64,000 nt of DNA from contig CAXTHM010000007.1 of assembly GCA_964244115.1 (NCBI GenBank), forward strand, positions 1 to 64,000, read 5' to 3'. The DNA comes from CADCWK01 sp964244115 (GTDB lineage: Bacteria; Chloroflexota; Chloroflexia; Thermomicrobiales; UBA6265). Under the pieces are notes generated by a model. That model ran no database searches, was not told the origin of the DNA, and was given only the letters and a program-made list of their open reading frames with translations. The position numbers were made by a program, and so were the translations under genes. Below are positions 55,209 to 64,000 of the stretch, in pieces (the stretch's first letter is position 1; each line of letters opens with the position of its first letter).

Positions 55209-55997
55209 TTACTCGGCCGGCGTGGCGACGGCTTCGGAATCGGACTCGGTGCCGGGGAAGGTGCCGACGTAGAGCGGCAGCGGGGCGCCCGAGGCATCGG
55301 TCGTCACGATGACCGCGATCGACGAACCGGACGTGGCCGGGAAGGACGGCAGCACGGCCAGCGAGCCCTGCTCACCGGTGGCGCGGACTTCGAGGTCCAC
55401 CGTCTGCCCGGTGTAGTCGACGCTGTCCGAGGCGTTGAAGTAGGACAGATCCTCGATCACCGCGTCGCCACCGACCGGCGCGACGTCGATGGCGTCGACA
55501 GCGGAGGCAGCGTGGATGGCCACGATCCGGATCGCGTCATCGGCGGTCGGGTCGTTGTTAATCTCGAACGCCTTGACCTCCGGCTCCTCGGCGGTACCGG
55601 CGGCGACGACGGCGTAGACCTTGCCGCTGTCGAGCGAGACATCGGTGTCGACGACGGCCTGCGAGACATCGCCACCGGCCGGGACGACCTTGACGTTGTG
55701 GTCGCCACTGTCGACGTTCAGGAACTCGCTGACCGTGCCAAAGGAGACGTTGGAGAGGGCGACCTGGTCATCGAGGAGAATGTCGACCGCCGGGATCGCG
55801 GCCGAGGCGTGGACGACGGCGATCGCCGCCTGGTCATCGCCGAGCGTCAGAGCCGGCGTCGGCGGACCGGCGACTGGCGTGGCCTCCGGCGTGGTCTGAC
55901 CGAACGCGGGCGAGACCAGCGCGAACATCAGGGCAATGGTTGCCAGCGCGGCGACGACGAGCCGCTGCATCCCCTCGGGAAGTACGCGATGCATCAT
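55209..55997 (-). CDS. Secreted DUF4397 protein
   Basis: A 262-aa exported protein with a signal peptide (VVAALATIALMFALVSPAFGQ). Two DUF4397 units follow: AAIAVVHASAAIPAVDILLDD and RIVAIHAASAVDAIDVAPVGG, with an intervening KVVPAGGDVS turn. It is the most canonical of the four family members in this window. GGAGG lies 7 nt before ATG 55997. Function unknown. Confidence 0.88.
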   Translation of the reverse strand: MMHRVLPEGMQRLVVAALATIALMFALVSPAFGQTTPEATPVAGPPTPALTLGDDQAAIAVVHASAAIPAVDILLDDQVALSNVSFGTVSEFLNVDSGDHNVKVVPAGGDVSQAVVDTDVSLDSGKVYAVVAAGTAEEPEVKAFEINNDPTADDAIRIVAIHAASAVDAIDVAPVGGDAVIEDLSYFNASDSVDYTGQTVDLEVRATGEQGSLAVLPSFPATSGSSIAVIVTTDASGAPLPLYVGTFPGTESDSEAVATPAE

Positions 55998-56215
55998 GTG
56001 TTTTCCTCCAACCCGACCCCTGTCGAACGGACGGGGCCCGGTCGCCAATTCCCGCCACCCATCGTGCCGGAGCTGTCCGTTGTGACGCAAAGGCGATGCC
56101 GTGGATCGATCGGGGAATCGCCGTACCGTTTCCCCGATCGAGGAATACGCCGTGTAGCGTGGACGACGGCCCGCGACGCAGGATGAAGCGCCATGGGGGG
56201 CCAAGCCGACGGTGA

Positions 56216-57319
56216 TCAGGTCCGGGGGAAGAGGGCGTCGAGGCGAGCCTGCATCCCGCCCGCGTCGCCGATCGCCGAGACGACAACGCTCCCGTCGATG
56301 ATCGCGGTCCGGGCGGCCTCGACGGCGGCGGTCGTCTCGGGCCGGACGGCGATCGGTGGCGGCAGGAGTCGGACGCCGTCGTTCGCCACGTTCATCGTGT
56401 AGACGGACCCGAAGGTGCCGGCCTCGACATCCGAGATGAACTGCGCGTAGGCGACCGTATAGTCGAACAGCACCGACGTCAGCAGGAGATCGCGGGCGTC
56501 GCCCTGCGACTTGTCGCCGATGACGTCGATGAAGCGCGCCTGCTGCTCGGTGGGGCGGGACTGGTTGAACTCCCGGATCGACTGGACCATGCCGAAGGCG
56601 GCCCCGTCGCCCATGCCGAAGACGATGTCGGCGTTGGCGGCGAGGACGGTGTCCGTCACCTGCTTGGCGCCGGCCGCGTCGTCATAGGTCCCCTCGCCGA
56701 CCGAAGTGTAGATCAGCCGGGCATCGGGCCGGGCGGCCTTGAGCCCCTCGGCGAACCCGACGGCCATGTAATTCCAGGTCGGCGGCTGGCCGGTCACGAC
56801 GATGGCGACGGTGCCGGTCCGGGTCTCGTTACCCGCCATCACCCCGGCGAGATAGGCCGCCTCCTGGGCCTGGGTCTCGATATCGGAGACGAGCCCGGCC
56901 GAGACGGCGCCCGGGTTCTCGATCACGACCACCGGCACCTGCTCCGTCGCCGCGAAGTCCGGGCAGACGGTCTGATACCCCGAGGCGTGGCAGACGATCA
57001 GTTGCGAACCGTCCGATACGAGATCGAGCAGGATCGGCGTGATGTCGTCGTAGCCCGCGTTCTCGGCGACCTCGACCTCGACCCCGATCTGCGTCCCGAC
57101 GGCGACGAGGTTGTCGACGCCCTGCTGGTCCCAGCCCTGATTGGTCCGGCTGGCCGGCGTCACGATCGCGACGCTGCTGACGTCCTCCTGGGCGGCGGCC
57201 GATGACGGCAGCAGGGGGACGAGGAGCAGGATCGCCAGCGCCAGCGTGACGCCGAGGTGGCGCGGACGAATGGGCGATGGCGATGAGACGGGAAACGATC
57301 GGTACGCGATAGGACCCAT
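56216..57319 (-). CDS. BMP/PnrA-type substrate-binding protein of an ABC importer
   Basis: A 367-aa exported binding protein with a signal peptide ending SSAAAQE. The BMP family fold is visible: VAIVTPASRTNQGWDQQGVDNL, QLIVCHASGYQTVCPDFAA, QEAAYLAGVMAGN, FGMGDGAAFGMVQSI. Such proteins bind nucleosides and deliver them to two-NBD ABC importers. ATG 57319 was chosen: GGAGG sits 5 nt upstream. It lies 120 nt downstream of its two permease genes. Confidence 0.9.
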   Translation of the reverse strand: MGPIAYRSFPVSSPSPIRPRHLGVTLALAILLLVPLLPSSAAAQEDVSSVAIVTPASRTNQGWDQQGVDNLVAVGTQIGVEVEVAENAGYDDITPILLDLVSDGSQLIVCHASGYQTVCPDFAATEQVPVVVIENPGAVSAGLVSDIETQAQEAAYLAGVMAGNETRTGTVAIVVTGQPPTWNYMAVGFAEGLKAARPDARLIYTSVGEGTYDDAAGAKQVTDTVLAANADIVFGMGDGAAFGMVQSIREFNQSRPTEQQARFIDVIGDKSQGDARDLLLTSVLFDYTVAYAQFISDVEAGTFGSVYTMNVANDGVRLLPPPIAVRPETTAAVEAARTAIIDGSVVVSAIGDAGGMQARLDALFPRT

Positions 57320-57438
57320 GGCGGCCTCCGGCATTCGCTCAGCGATGAATGGACGGTCTGTCCGGAAGGGTAGAGTCCGCCAATGGCGGCCGCAACCGCC
57401 ATCACCCGGCCTGGTCGTACGGTTTGGATGGGGCCAGC

Positions 57439-58386
57439 TCACGCCTCGACCCGACCCTGTCCGCGCCGGTACGGTCGGCCGAGCGCCGCCGGGAGGGCGA
57501 TGTGGCGCCGGGCGAGGAGCAGGGCGACCACGATACCGAGGTAGGGCAGGAGCTGCAGGAACTCGACGCTGATCGGCACGTCGGCCACCTGGAGACCCGG
57601 GCTCAGACCTTCGAGGACGCCGAACAGGATGGCCGCGACCGCGATCCGCCACGGCGTCAACCGACCGAGCATCGCCAGCGCGACCGCGATGAAGCCAGCC
57701 CCGGCGGTGATCCCGGGTCGAAAGAAGCCGAGGTCGATCAGGACCAGGGACGCGCCGGCCAGCCCGGACAACCCGCCGGCGATCATCGTCGCGACGATCC
57801 GTACCGCCGCCACGCTGACGCCGGCCGCGTCGACGGCGAATGGCGCTGCCCCCGCCGCCCGGAACCGAAGCCCGAGCAACGTCCGGCGCAGGGTGAGATC
57901 GACCAGGACCACCAGGCCGAACGCCAGATAGACGAACCAGTGCTGCCCGAACAGCGCCGCCCCGACGACCGGCACCCGTTCCGCCAGCCCGTCGAGCGGC
58001 CGGCCGACGCCGATCGCGAGCAGCGGCTGCTCCGACCCGAACGCGTTCCGGAACAGGAACCCGGACAGACCGGTCCCCGCCAGTGTCAGACCGATCCCGA
58101 CGATGACCTGATCGGCGCCGGCCAGCGTGACCAGCAGGCCGAACAGGACACCGGTCAGCACCCCGGTCCCGAGACCGGCGAGCAGCCCGAGCACGACCGA
58201 GCCGGACGCCAGGCCGACCCGGAAGGCGACGAACCCCGCCAGCAGCATCGTCCCCTCGATCCCGAGGTTGAGGACGCCGGTCCGCTCGCCGATCGCCTCC
58301 CCGGTCGCCGCCAGCATCAGCGGCACCGACGCGAGGATGGCGGCTGACAGGATCGTGGCGACGACCGTCTGGACATCGAGCTCCAT
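57439..58386 (-). CDS. ABC importer permease (nucleoside type, second)
   Basis: A 315-aa protein with about nine membrane helices. The family motif GEAIGERTGVLNLGIEGTMLLAGF near the start and GLGFRA-like LLGLRFRAAGAAPFAVDAAGVSV in the cytoplasmic loop identify it as a BPD-type permease of the YufQ/NupC kind. Its start overlaps the preceding permease stop by one base (TGATG), so translation is coupled. Confidence 0.92.
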   Translation of the reverse strand: MELDVQTVVATILSAAILASVPLMLAATGEAIGERTGVLNLGIEGTMLLAGFVAFRVGLASGSVVLGLLAGLGTGVLTGVLFGLLVTLAGADQVIVGIGLTLAGTGLSGFLFRNAFGSEQPLLAIGVGRPLDGLAERVPVVGAALFGQHWFVYLAFGLVVLVDLTLRRTLLGLRFRAAGAAPFAVDAAGVSVAAVRIVATMIAGGLSGLAGASLVLIDLGFFRPGITAGAGFIAVALAMLGRLTPWRIAVAAILFGVLEGLSPGLQVADVPISVEFLQLLPYLGIVVALLLARRHIALPAALGRPYRRGQGRVEA

Positions 58387-59468
58387 CAGGCGTCCCCCCT
58401 CCAGCGGCGCAAGGCGGGGAACCGGTGGAGCCAGCCGGTGATCGCCAGCGTGACCAGCAGGGTCCCCTCGAAGAAGCCGAAGAACGCCGGGTCGATCCCG
58501 GCCGCTCTCGGCATCACGTCTGCCCCGTAGGAGAGCATCCCGAACAGGAGCGAGGCCGGCAGCAGCGCCCAGGGGTTCCGCCGGGCGAGGAAGACGAGCG
58601 CGAACGCGACGAAGCCGTACGCCGGGTTCCACTCCGCCTGGAAGGTCCCCTTGGTCGAGAGGACGTCGTTGGCACCCGCCAGACCGGCGAACGCCCCGCT
58701 GATCAGGAACGCCCCCGCGAGATACGCCCGGACGGGGATCAGCGCGTGGCGGGCGGCGCGAAGGTTCGCGCCGACGACCCTCAGCTCCAGGCCGGCCACG
58801 GTCCAGCGCAGGACGCCCCCGAGCACGACGATCGCCACGACGGCGACGATCAGGCCGATGTGGATCCTGGTGTCGCCCAGCATCGTCAGGCGGAGTTCCC
58901 GCGGGATCGACGGGGTCTGCGGCGTGACGAGCGACTCGTCCCGGAGCGGCCCCTTGACCAGCCAGGCGGTCAGCGAGATCGCGACGTAGTTGAACATGAT
59001 CGTCGAGACGATCTCGTTGACCCCGAACCGGGCCCGGAGCAGCGCCGGCGGCAGCGCCCAGAGCGCCCCGGCCACCCCGGCGGTGAGCGCGACCCCCAGC
59101 CAGAGGACCGGCCGGCTGGCCGAGAGCAGGTGCGACGCGGCGACCGCCCCCGCCATCGCCCCGATCAGGACCTGGCCGTCGACCCCGACGTTCCAGACTC
59201 CGGCCCGGACGGCGATCAAGACCCCGGTCCCGGTCAGCAGCAACGGCGTTGCCCGGACCAGCGATTCCTGCAGGCCAGCCGGGCGCAGCAGCGTCCGGTC
59301 GACCAGGGCGCGGTAGGCGTCGAACGGGTCGTTCCCGGTCAGGGCGAGGATCACCGCACCGACCAGGACCGCCACCACGACGGCGGCCAAGGATTCGAGC
59401 GATCCCGAGACCCATCCGGGCACGGCCGGTCGCGCAGCCAGCCGGACCGCCGGCGTCCCCGTCACCAT
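58386..59468 (-). CDS. ABC importer permease (nucleoside type, first)
   Basis: A 360-aa multi-pass protein. The motifs GVLIAVRAGVWNVGVDGQVLIGAMAG, FGVNEIVSTIMFNYVAI and LELRVVGANLRAARHALIPV belong to the YufP/NupB permease family. It overlaps the ATPase gene by 7 nt and the second permease by 1 nt. The two form the membrane channel of the importer. Confidence 0.92.
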   Translation of the reverse strand: MVTGTPAVRLAARPAVPGWVSGSLESLAAVVVAVLVGAVILALTGNDPFDAYRALVDRTLLRPAGLQESLVRATPLLLTGTGVLIAVRAGVWNVGVDGQVLIGAMAGAVAASHLLSASRPVLWLGVALTAGVAGALWALPPALLRARFGVNEIVSTIMFNYVAISLTAWLVKGPLRDESLVTPQTPSIPRELRLTMLGDTRIHIGLIVAVVAIVVLGGVLRWTVAGLELRVVGANLRAARHALIPVRAYLAGAFLISGAFAGLAGANDVLSTKGTFQAEWNPAYGFVAFALVFLARRNPWALLPASLLFGMLSYGADVMPRAAGIDPAFFGFFEGTLLVTLAITGWLHRFPALRRWRGDA

Positions 59469-61042
59469 CCCGAGACCATCATCCGCGAGACGGAGGCGCG
59501 ATCGGTATCGATCGCCCGGGTCGCCGGCGACAGCCGACCCTCGGCCAGGACCGCGATCTCATCGGCCCGCGCGATCGCCTCATCGAGATCGGGCGTGAAC
59601 AGGACGACCGCCCCGCCCCGCCCCGTCACCCGCCCTAGGGCATCCCAGACCAGCTCCTGCGTCCGCAGATCGAGGCCGTGCGTCGGGTTGCCGGCGACGA
59701 GCAGGCGCGGCGCCAGTTCCATCTCCCGGGCCAGCAGGACCTTCTGCATGTTGCCCCCGGACAGCGTGCCCATCGCGACCGACGGGGTTGGCGGCGAGAT
59801 GCCCCATCGATCGATGAGGCGTCGTCCCTGCTCGCGGATCGCGCCAGCCCGCAGCACGCCGAGCCGCTGGGAGGCGGGCCGGCGCTGGCGCTTCAGGAGC
59901 AGGTTGAGCGAGACGGAGAGGTCCGCGACCCCACCCTCGCCGGTGCGATCGTCGGTGAGATAGCTCAGGCCCAGGCCCTGGCGCTCGGCCGCGCTGGAGC
60001 CGGCGAGCTCCCGATCGTCGAGCCGGACGCTGCCGGTCCCCGTCAGATGACCGACGAGGAACTCGGCCAGCTCCCGCTGCCCCTGACCGTCGATCCCAAT
60101 GATCGCCAGCATCGCCCCGGCCCGAACCTCGAACGAGACGTCCCGCGGCCGATGGCGCCCGTAGCCGGTCGACGCGCTCGCTTCCCGGACGCTCAGCAGG
60201 GGTTTCGAGTCGGCACCTACGACAGCCACCCCGAGATGAGCAGTCCCGGATGGCTTCGGCTTGACCGGCGCGACACCCGCGATCTCGGCCGCCGCCGCCG
60301 TGCGCACCCCGCCGAACATCGCCGTGAGCAGGCGCTCCTCGACGCCGACTTCCCACGCCCTCCCACCGGCGCGGGAGTCGTCACGCCTCACCTCGTCGAC
60401 GATCGCCCCTCGTCGCATGACGACGAGCCGATCCGCGATGGCCAGCGCCTCCGGCAGCTTGTGCGTGACGAAGACGATGCCGGTCCCCCGGTCCCGGAGT
60501 CGCCGCACGTCCACGAACAGTCGCTCGACCTGGGCACCGGTCAGGGTCGACGTCGGCTCGTCGAGCAGGAGCAGCCGGGGCTGGCGGGCGAGCACCCGGG
60601 CGATCTCCAGTCGCTGCCGCTCACCGACCGAGAGATCGGCGACGCACTGACCGGGGTCGAGATCCCCCAGCAGGGTGTCAGCCGGGTCGATCCGGCCACC
60701 CGAGAGCCGCAATTGCTCCCGGACGGTGAAGACGGGGACGAGCGCGAAGTGCTGGAAGACCGTCCCGACCCCGGCCCGGATCGCGTCGGCCGGGCTGCGG
60801 AGTGCGACGACATCGCCATCGACCCGGATCTCCCCGGCGTCCGGCGTCGTCATCCCGGCGAGGATCGCGAGGAGCGTGGACTTGCCGGCGCCGTTCTCGC
60901 CGAGCAGCCCGACGATCTCGCCGGCGCCGACGGTCAGGCCCAGCCCGTCGTTCGCGACGACATCGCCGAATCGCCGGGTCAGACCAGCGACCCGGAGCCG
61001 GGGAACCTGCCGTTCAGTGGCCTCGGAGAGAGAAGACATCAT
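59462..61042 (-). CDS. ABC importer ATPase with two nucleotide-binding domains
   Basis: A 526-aa protein that should power the nucleoside importer. NBD1: Walker A GLLGENGAGKSTLL, signature LSVGERQRLEIARVL, Walker B LLLLDEPTSTLT. NBD2: a degenerate Walker A (IIGIDGQGQRELAEF), signature LSGGNMQKVLLAREME, and a Walker B with Asn in place of Asp-Glu (LLVAGNPTHGLDL). A degenerate second site is normal in this family. A roughly 40-residue linker near 240-285 joins them. Confidence 0.93.
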   Translation of the reverse strand: MMSSLSEATERQVPRLRVAGLTRRFGDVVANDGLGLTVGAGEIVGLLGENGAGKSTLLAILAGMTTPDAGEIRVDGDVVALRSPADAIRAGVGTVFQHFALVPVFTVREQLRLSGGRIDPADTLLGDLDPGQCVADLSVGERQRLEIARVLARQPRLLLLDEPTSTLTGAQVERLFVDVRRLRDRGTGIVFVTHKLPEALAIADRLVVMRRGAIVDEVRRDDSRAGGRAWEVGVEERLLTAMFGGVRTAAAAEIAGVAPVKPKPSGTAHLGVAVVGADSKPLLSVREASASTGYGRHRPRDVSFEVRAGAMLAIIGIDGQGQRELAEFLVGHLTGTGSVRLDDRELAGSSAAERQGLGLSYLTDDRTGEGGVADLSVSLNLLLKRQRRPASQRLGVLRAGAIREQGRRLIDRWGISPPTPSVAMGTLSGGNMQKVLLAREMELAPRLLVAGNPTHGLDLRTQELVWDALGRVTGRGGAVVLFTPDLDEAIARADEIAVLAEGRLSPATRAIDTDRASVSRMMVSGW

Positions 61043-61056
61043 CGTGTTGTCGCGCG

Positions 61057-62646
61057 CTACGCATTCCGCTGGCGGGTCGGCGGCATGGCGCCGGCGACCC
61101 GGTAAGTCGGCTCGGTCCGGGCCTTGGTCGCCTGCTCGAATGCGAACGCCAGCCGGATCAGGGTCACCTCGCTCCAGGCCCGGCCCGTGAACGTGATCCC
61201 GACCGGCAGACCACCGGCGAGACCGGCCGGGACGGTGATCGCCGGGTAGCCCGCGATCGCCGACGGGTTGGACGCCGCCCCCCGGTGCGACTCGCCATTG
61301 ACCAGGTCGATCTTGGCGGCCGGGCTCATCGTCGGCATGACGAGGGCATCGAGCCGGTGCTCGGCCATCACGGCGTCGATCCCCTCGGTCCGGGCCAGCC
61401 GGTGGGTCCGCTCCCGGGCGCCGATGTACTCGGGCTCGGTCAGCGGCCCCTTCGCTTCGGCCATCTCGAGCAGCTCCTGGGCGAAGTACGGCATCTCTTG
61501 CTCAGCATGGGCGACGTTGAAGGCGATCAGATCGGCGAGCGAGCGGACCGGCGCGTCCGGTCCGAGCCCGGCCAGCCAGTCGTTGAGCCCCGCCTTGAAC
61601 TCGTAGAGCATGACGTTCATGCCGTCCATGTTCCGCGGCGGCCAGCCACCGGCCAGGTCGGTCGCGGTCGGGATGTCCGCCGGGTCGATCACCTCGGCGC
61701 CGAGGTCCCGGAAGACCTGGAGTGCCTCCTCGGCGACCCGATCGGCGGCGACGCTATAGCCCCAGTAGACGGACCGGGCGACCCCGATCCGGGCGCCGCG
61801 CAGACCGTCCGGGTCGAGAGCGAGGGTGTAGTCACTCCGGTGCAGGTTGGCCCCGGCCGTCATGGCGTCGTGCGGGTCGGACCCGGCGATGACCGACAGG
61901 ACGAGGGCGGCGTCGGCGACGGTCCGGGCCATCGGGCCGACCGTGTCCTGCGTCCAGGAGATCGGGATCACACCGGCCCGGCTGGTCAGGCCGACCGTCG
62001 GCTTGATCCCGACCAGCCCGCAGGCCGCCGCCGGGCAGAGGATCGAGCCGTTGGTCTCCGTCCCGAGCGCGACCGCGCCGAGCGAGGCCGCGATCGCCGC
62101 CCCCGAACCGGACGACGAGCCGGACGGCGAGGCATCGAGCGCGTACGGGTTGCGAGTCTGCCCGCCACGACCGCTCCAGCCGCTGGACGGGCTCGTCGAG
62201 CGGAAGTTGGCCCACTCGCTCAGGTTGGTCTTGCCGAGGATGACCGCCCCGGCCGCTTCCAGCCGCTCGACGACATGGGCCGGGCGGGCCGGGCGGGCAC
62301 CGACCAGCGCCAGCGACCCGGCGGTCGTCTCCATCCCGTCGGTCGTGGCGATGTTGTCCTTGATGAGCACCGGGATGCCGTGGAGCGGCCCCCGGCTCCC
62401 GCCCTCCGCCCGCTCCCGGTCCCGGGCGGACGCCGCGGCGTCCGCCTCCGGGCCGAGTTCCAGCACCGACCGCAGGGTCGGGCCGGCGGCGTCGATCGCG
62501 GCGATCCGGTCCCGGTAGGCCCCGGCGAGCCCGACCGAGGTCGCCTCGCCTGCTCCCAGCCGGCGCCGAAGCTCGGCGATGGGCGTCCCGATCAGGTCCG
62601 CGGAAACGTTGTCGGTGTCGTGAGCGTGGTCAGCTGGCTGTGGCAC
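61057..62646 (-). CDS. Amidase signature family hydrolase
   Basis: A 529-aa amidase. The Ser-cisSer-Lys triad is visible: Lys in GIPVLIKDNI, the cis-Ser in DASPSGSSSGSGAAIAASLGA and the nucleophile Ser in ETNGSILCPAAACGLVGIKPTVG. It cleaves an amide; the substrate is unknown. GTG 62646 was chosen because AGAGGA lies 7 nt upstream. It is the first gene of the importer operon, ending 14 nt before the ATPase, so it may act on the imported compound or on its product. Confidence 0.92.
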   Translation of the reverse strand: MPQPADHAHDTDNVSADLIGTPIAELRRRLGAGEATSVGLAGAYRDRIAAIDAAGPTLRSVLELGPEADAAASARDRERAEGGSRGPLHGIPVLIKDNIATTDGMETTAGSLALVGARPARPAHVVERLEAAGAVILGKTNLSEWANFRSTSPSSGWSGRGGQTRNPYALDASPSGSSSGSGAAIAASLGAVALGTETNGSILCPAAACGLVGIKPTVGLTSRAGVIPISWTQDTVGPMARTVADAALVLSVIAGSDPHDAMTAGANLHRSDYTLALDPDGLRGARIGVARSVYWGYSVAADRVAEEALQVFRDLGAEVIDPADIPTATDLAGGWPPRNMDGMNVMLYEFKAGLNDWLAGLGPDAPVRSLADLIAFNVAHAEQEMPYFAQELLEMAEAKGPLTEPEYIGARERTHRLARTEGIDAVMAEHRLDALVMPTMSPAAKIDLVNGESHRGAASNPSAIAGYPAITVPAGLAGGLPVGITFTGRAWSEVTLIRLAFAFEQATKARTEPTYRVAGAMPPTRQRNA

Positions 62647-62936
62647 CGTCTGGTCCTCTGTCCATCCCCTCGGGGACGATGATCCGGCCCGTGGGCATCG
62701 GATCGTCGGAGCGTCGCGATTGCCACATGATGACAAACGGATCGTCGCTTTGACAGAGCCTTCACGACGCCGGAGTCCGGCGTGCGATCTCGATGTGCCG
62801 ATCGACCCAGCCTACCGGAGAGGCTAGAGCATGAGGCAACTGGGGGAGCGCCACCGACCGGGCGCTGAAGCCGCCCGGCAACCCGACGACCCGTCGGCCT
62901 CCCATTTTGGTGCTTCGCGGGATTCGACGGAGGATC
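62647..62936. other. Intergenic region upstream of the amidase operon
   Basis: Should contain the operon promoter. I see no convincing -35/-10 pair, gene or repeat. Confidence 0.4.
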
Positions 62937-64000
62937 TCACTCCTGGTTCCCACGGCTGCCCTCCGTCTCATCGAGGACGACGGCCGTCAGCCGGAGCGCC
63001 AGCTCGGCGGACCCGTGCTCACGCTCGTCATCGATCGCGGTGGCGATGGTGATCGCGCGACCGGAGCGATTGACGATCCGCAGGGCGGCGGTCGTGCTCC
63101 CGGGGCCGGCACCGGTGTGGCCCGTCACACCGCCGATCGACAGTCCGGTCCCGAGCAGGACGCCGTGCCCCCAGGCGAGTCGCCCGGGCGACGTCCGCTC
63201 GGCGACACGGACGACCGGGGTCGTCATGGAGGCCAACGATCCCGGCGAGAGCAACTGGCCACCCAGCAGACGGTCGAACAGGGCGGCGGTCTCCTCGATC
63301 GTCGAGCGGACGACGCCGTGCGCGACCCAACCGGGGTGGTAGGTGGGCGGACCTATGCCCGGACTGCCTCCGGCCCCGTCGAACAGCAGGTGGCCCACGT
63401 CGTCCGGCGTGAGCGCGACCGATGTCCGGCTGAGACCGAGCGGCGCAAAGACCAGTCGCGCGAGCGCCGCGGTCAGGGGCAACCCACTGGTCGTCTCGAT
63501 GATCCGGCGGACCAGGAGATACCCGATGTTGCTGTACCGCCACTGACCACCGGCCGGCCCGAGCGGCCCGACGGACCGGGCTCGTTCGAGATAGGTCTCC
63601 AGCGGCCAGGGTGCATCGAGATGCCTGGCCACCGCCTCGTGGTATCCCGGCCAGTCACCGTAGTCGGGGAGGCCGGCGGTGTGGCTGAGCAACTGGCCGA
63701 CGGTCGCCACCGGATCGATGGGCGTCCCCGGCAGCAGGTGGACGACCCGACGACCAAGCGTCAGCCGGCCGAGATCGACCAGCCGGAAGGCCGCGGCGGC
63801 GAGGACGGTCTTGGACAGGCTCCAGAGCAACAGTCCGCGGCCGTGCGATAGGTTGGCAGTCCGCTGAACGACGACGCCGGACTGCCAGCCCATCGGACCG
63901 CCGATCGCGACAGCGGCCGTGCGGGCCGGGGCGGACTCGACGCCGAACCAGGCGTCGAGTGCCCCATTCGCCACGGCCAGGGATGCGTCGGATAGCGGCG
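62937..64000 (-). CDS. Serine hydrolase, beta-lactamase family (partial at window edge)
   Basis: At least 345 aa. The class C-like motifs are SLSK (nucleophile Ser and Lys, in LLLWSLSKTVLAA), YSN (in WRYSNIGYLL) and HTG (in VTGHTGAG). HTAGLPDYGDW is also typical. No signal peptide is seen. A GTG at 63974 could start it, but the frame stays open to the window end and continues in similar style (PLSDASLA), so the true start probably lies outside. Role likely esterase or peptidase, not antibiotic resistance, but this is not shown. Confidence 0.85.
   Translation of the reverse strand, partial: PLSDASLAVANGALDAWFGVESAPARTAAVAIGGPMGWQSGVVVQRTANLSHGRGLLLWSLSKTVLAAAAFRLVDLGRLTLGRRVVHLLPGTPIDPVATVGQLLSHTAGLPDYGDWPGYHEAVARHLDAPWPLETYLERARSVGPLGPAGGQWRYSNIGYLLVRRIIETTSGLPLTAALARLVFAPLGLSRTSVALTPDDVGHLLFDGAGGSPGIGPPTYHPGWVAHGVVRSTIEETAALFDRLLGGQLLSPGSLASMTTPVVRVAERTSPGRLAWGHGVLLGTGLSIGGVTGHTGAGPGSTTAALRIVNRSGRAITIATAIDDEREHGSAELALRLTAVVLDETEGSRGNQE

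Overview
The window is high-GC bacterial DNA, probably from a scaffolded draft or metagenome-assembled genome: five runs of exactly 10 N (5418-5427, 9791-9800, 11714-11723, 30672-30681, 47372-47381) are arbitrary-length joins, and four of them lie inside genes. The gene content points to Chloroflexota, most likely a Thermomicrobia-like lineage: many secreted DUF4397 proteins, CxxC zinc-ribbon proteins, an OpcA-type pentose phosphate cluster and a GIN/2TM two-component operon. This placement is inferred from gene content, not from a phylogeny. I saw no phage, insertion sequence, CRISPR array or rRNA.

Layout. 1-6501: a Gly/Tyr-rich double zinc-ribbon protein, a GNAT acetyltransferase, three co-directional secreted DUF4397 genes, and a convergent cupin/SH3 secreted protein interrupted by a gap. 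6502-11300: tRNA-Lys, a cyclophilin, a Tat-type double SnoaL protein, tRNA-Leu and a decayed MFS transporter. 11309-13910: an M20 peptidase and a Gfo/Idh/MocA oxidoreductase. 14323-17307: the aspartate pathway module, with a promoter, a Thr/Ile-rich leader peptide, mutually exclusive antiterminator and terminator hairpins, aspartokinase and aspartate-semialdehyde dehydrogenase. 17513-18091: a MarR-type regulator.

18240-29429, all minus strand: tkt-tal-gnd-zwf-opcA-pgl-rpiA, followed by a DUF427 gene and an M50 protease gene. It covers the complete oxidative branch and most of the non-oxidative branch of the pentose phosphate pathway. 29727-33449 (minus): histidine kinase, response regulator and a 2TM/GIN-domain protein. 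33721-36489 (minus): a DEAD-box helicase with a roughly 320-nt leader. 37099-42002 (plus): an 898-residue tandem malic enzyme and a GAF/HisKA_2 sensor kinase.

42542-52519: a secreted Cys-repeat protein, YbjQ, Nif3, leucyl aminopeptidase, a small unknown protein, a LuxR-type STAND regulator, a phosphoesterase and a DoxX protein. 52802-64000: a long IlvD/YjhG-type dehydratase, a fourth DUF4397 protein, an amidase plus nucleoside-type BMP/ABC import operon, and a serine hydrolase cut by the window edge.

The two observations I rate highest are the malic enzyme, whose two fused halves have lost complementary active-site motifs, and the thr-type transcription attenuator in front of aspartokinase, which can be drawn base by base. 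Long perfect palindromes at convergent gene junctions, a small intergenic repeat family and a recurring extended -10 promoter motif are further structure outside the genes.
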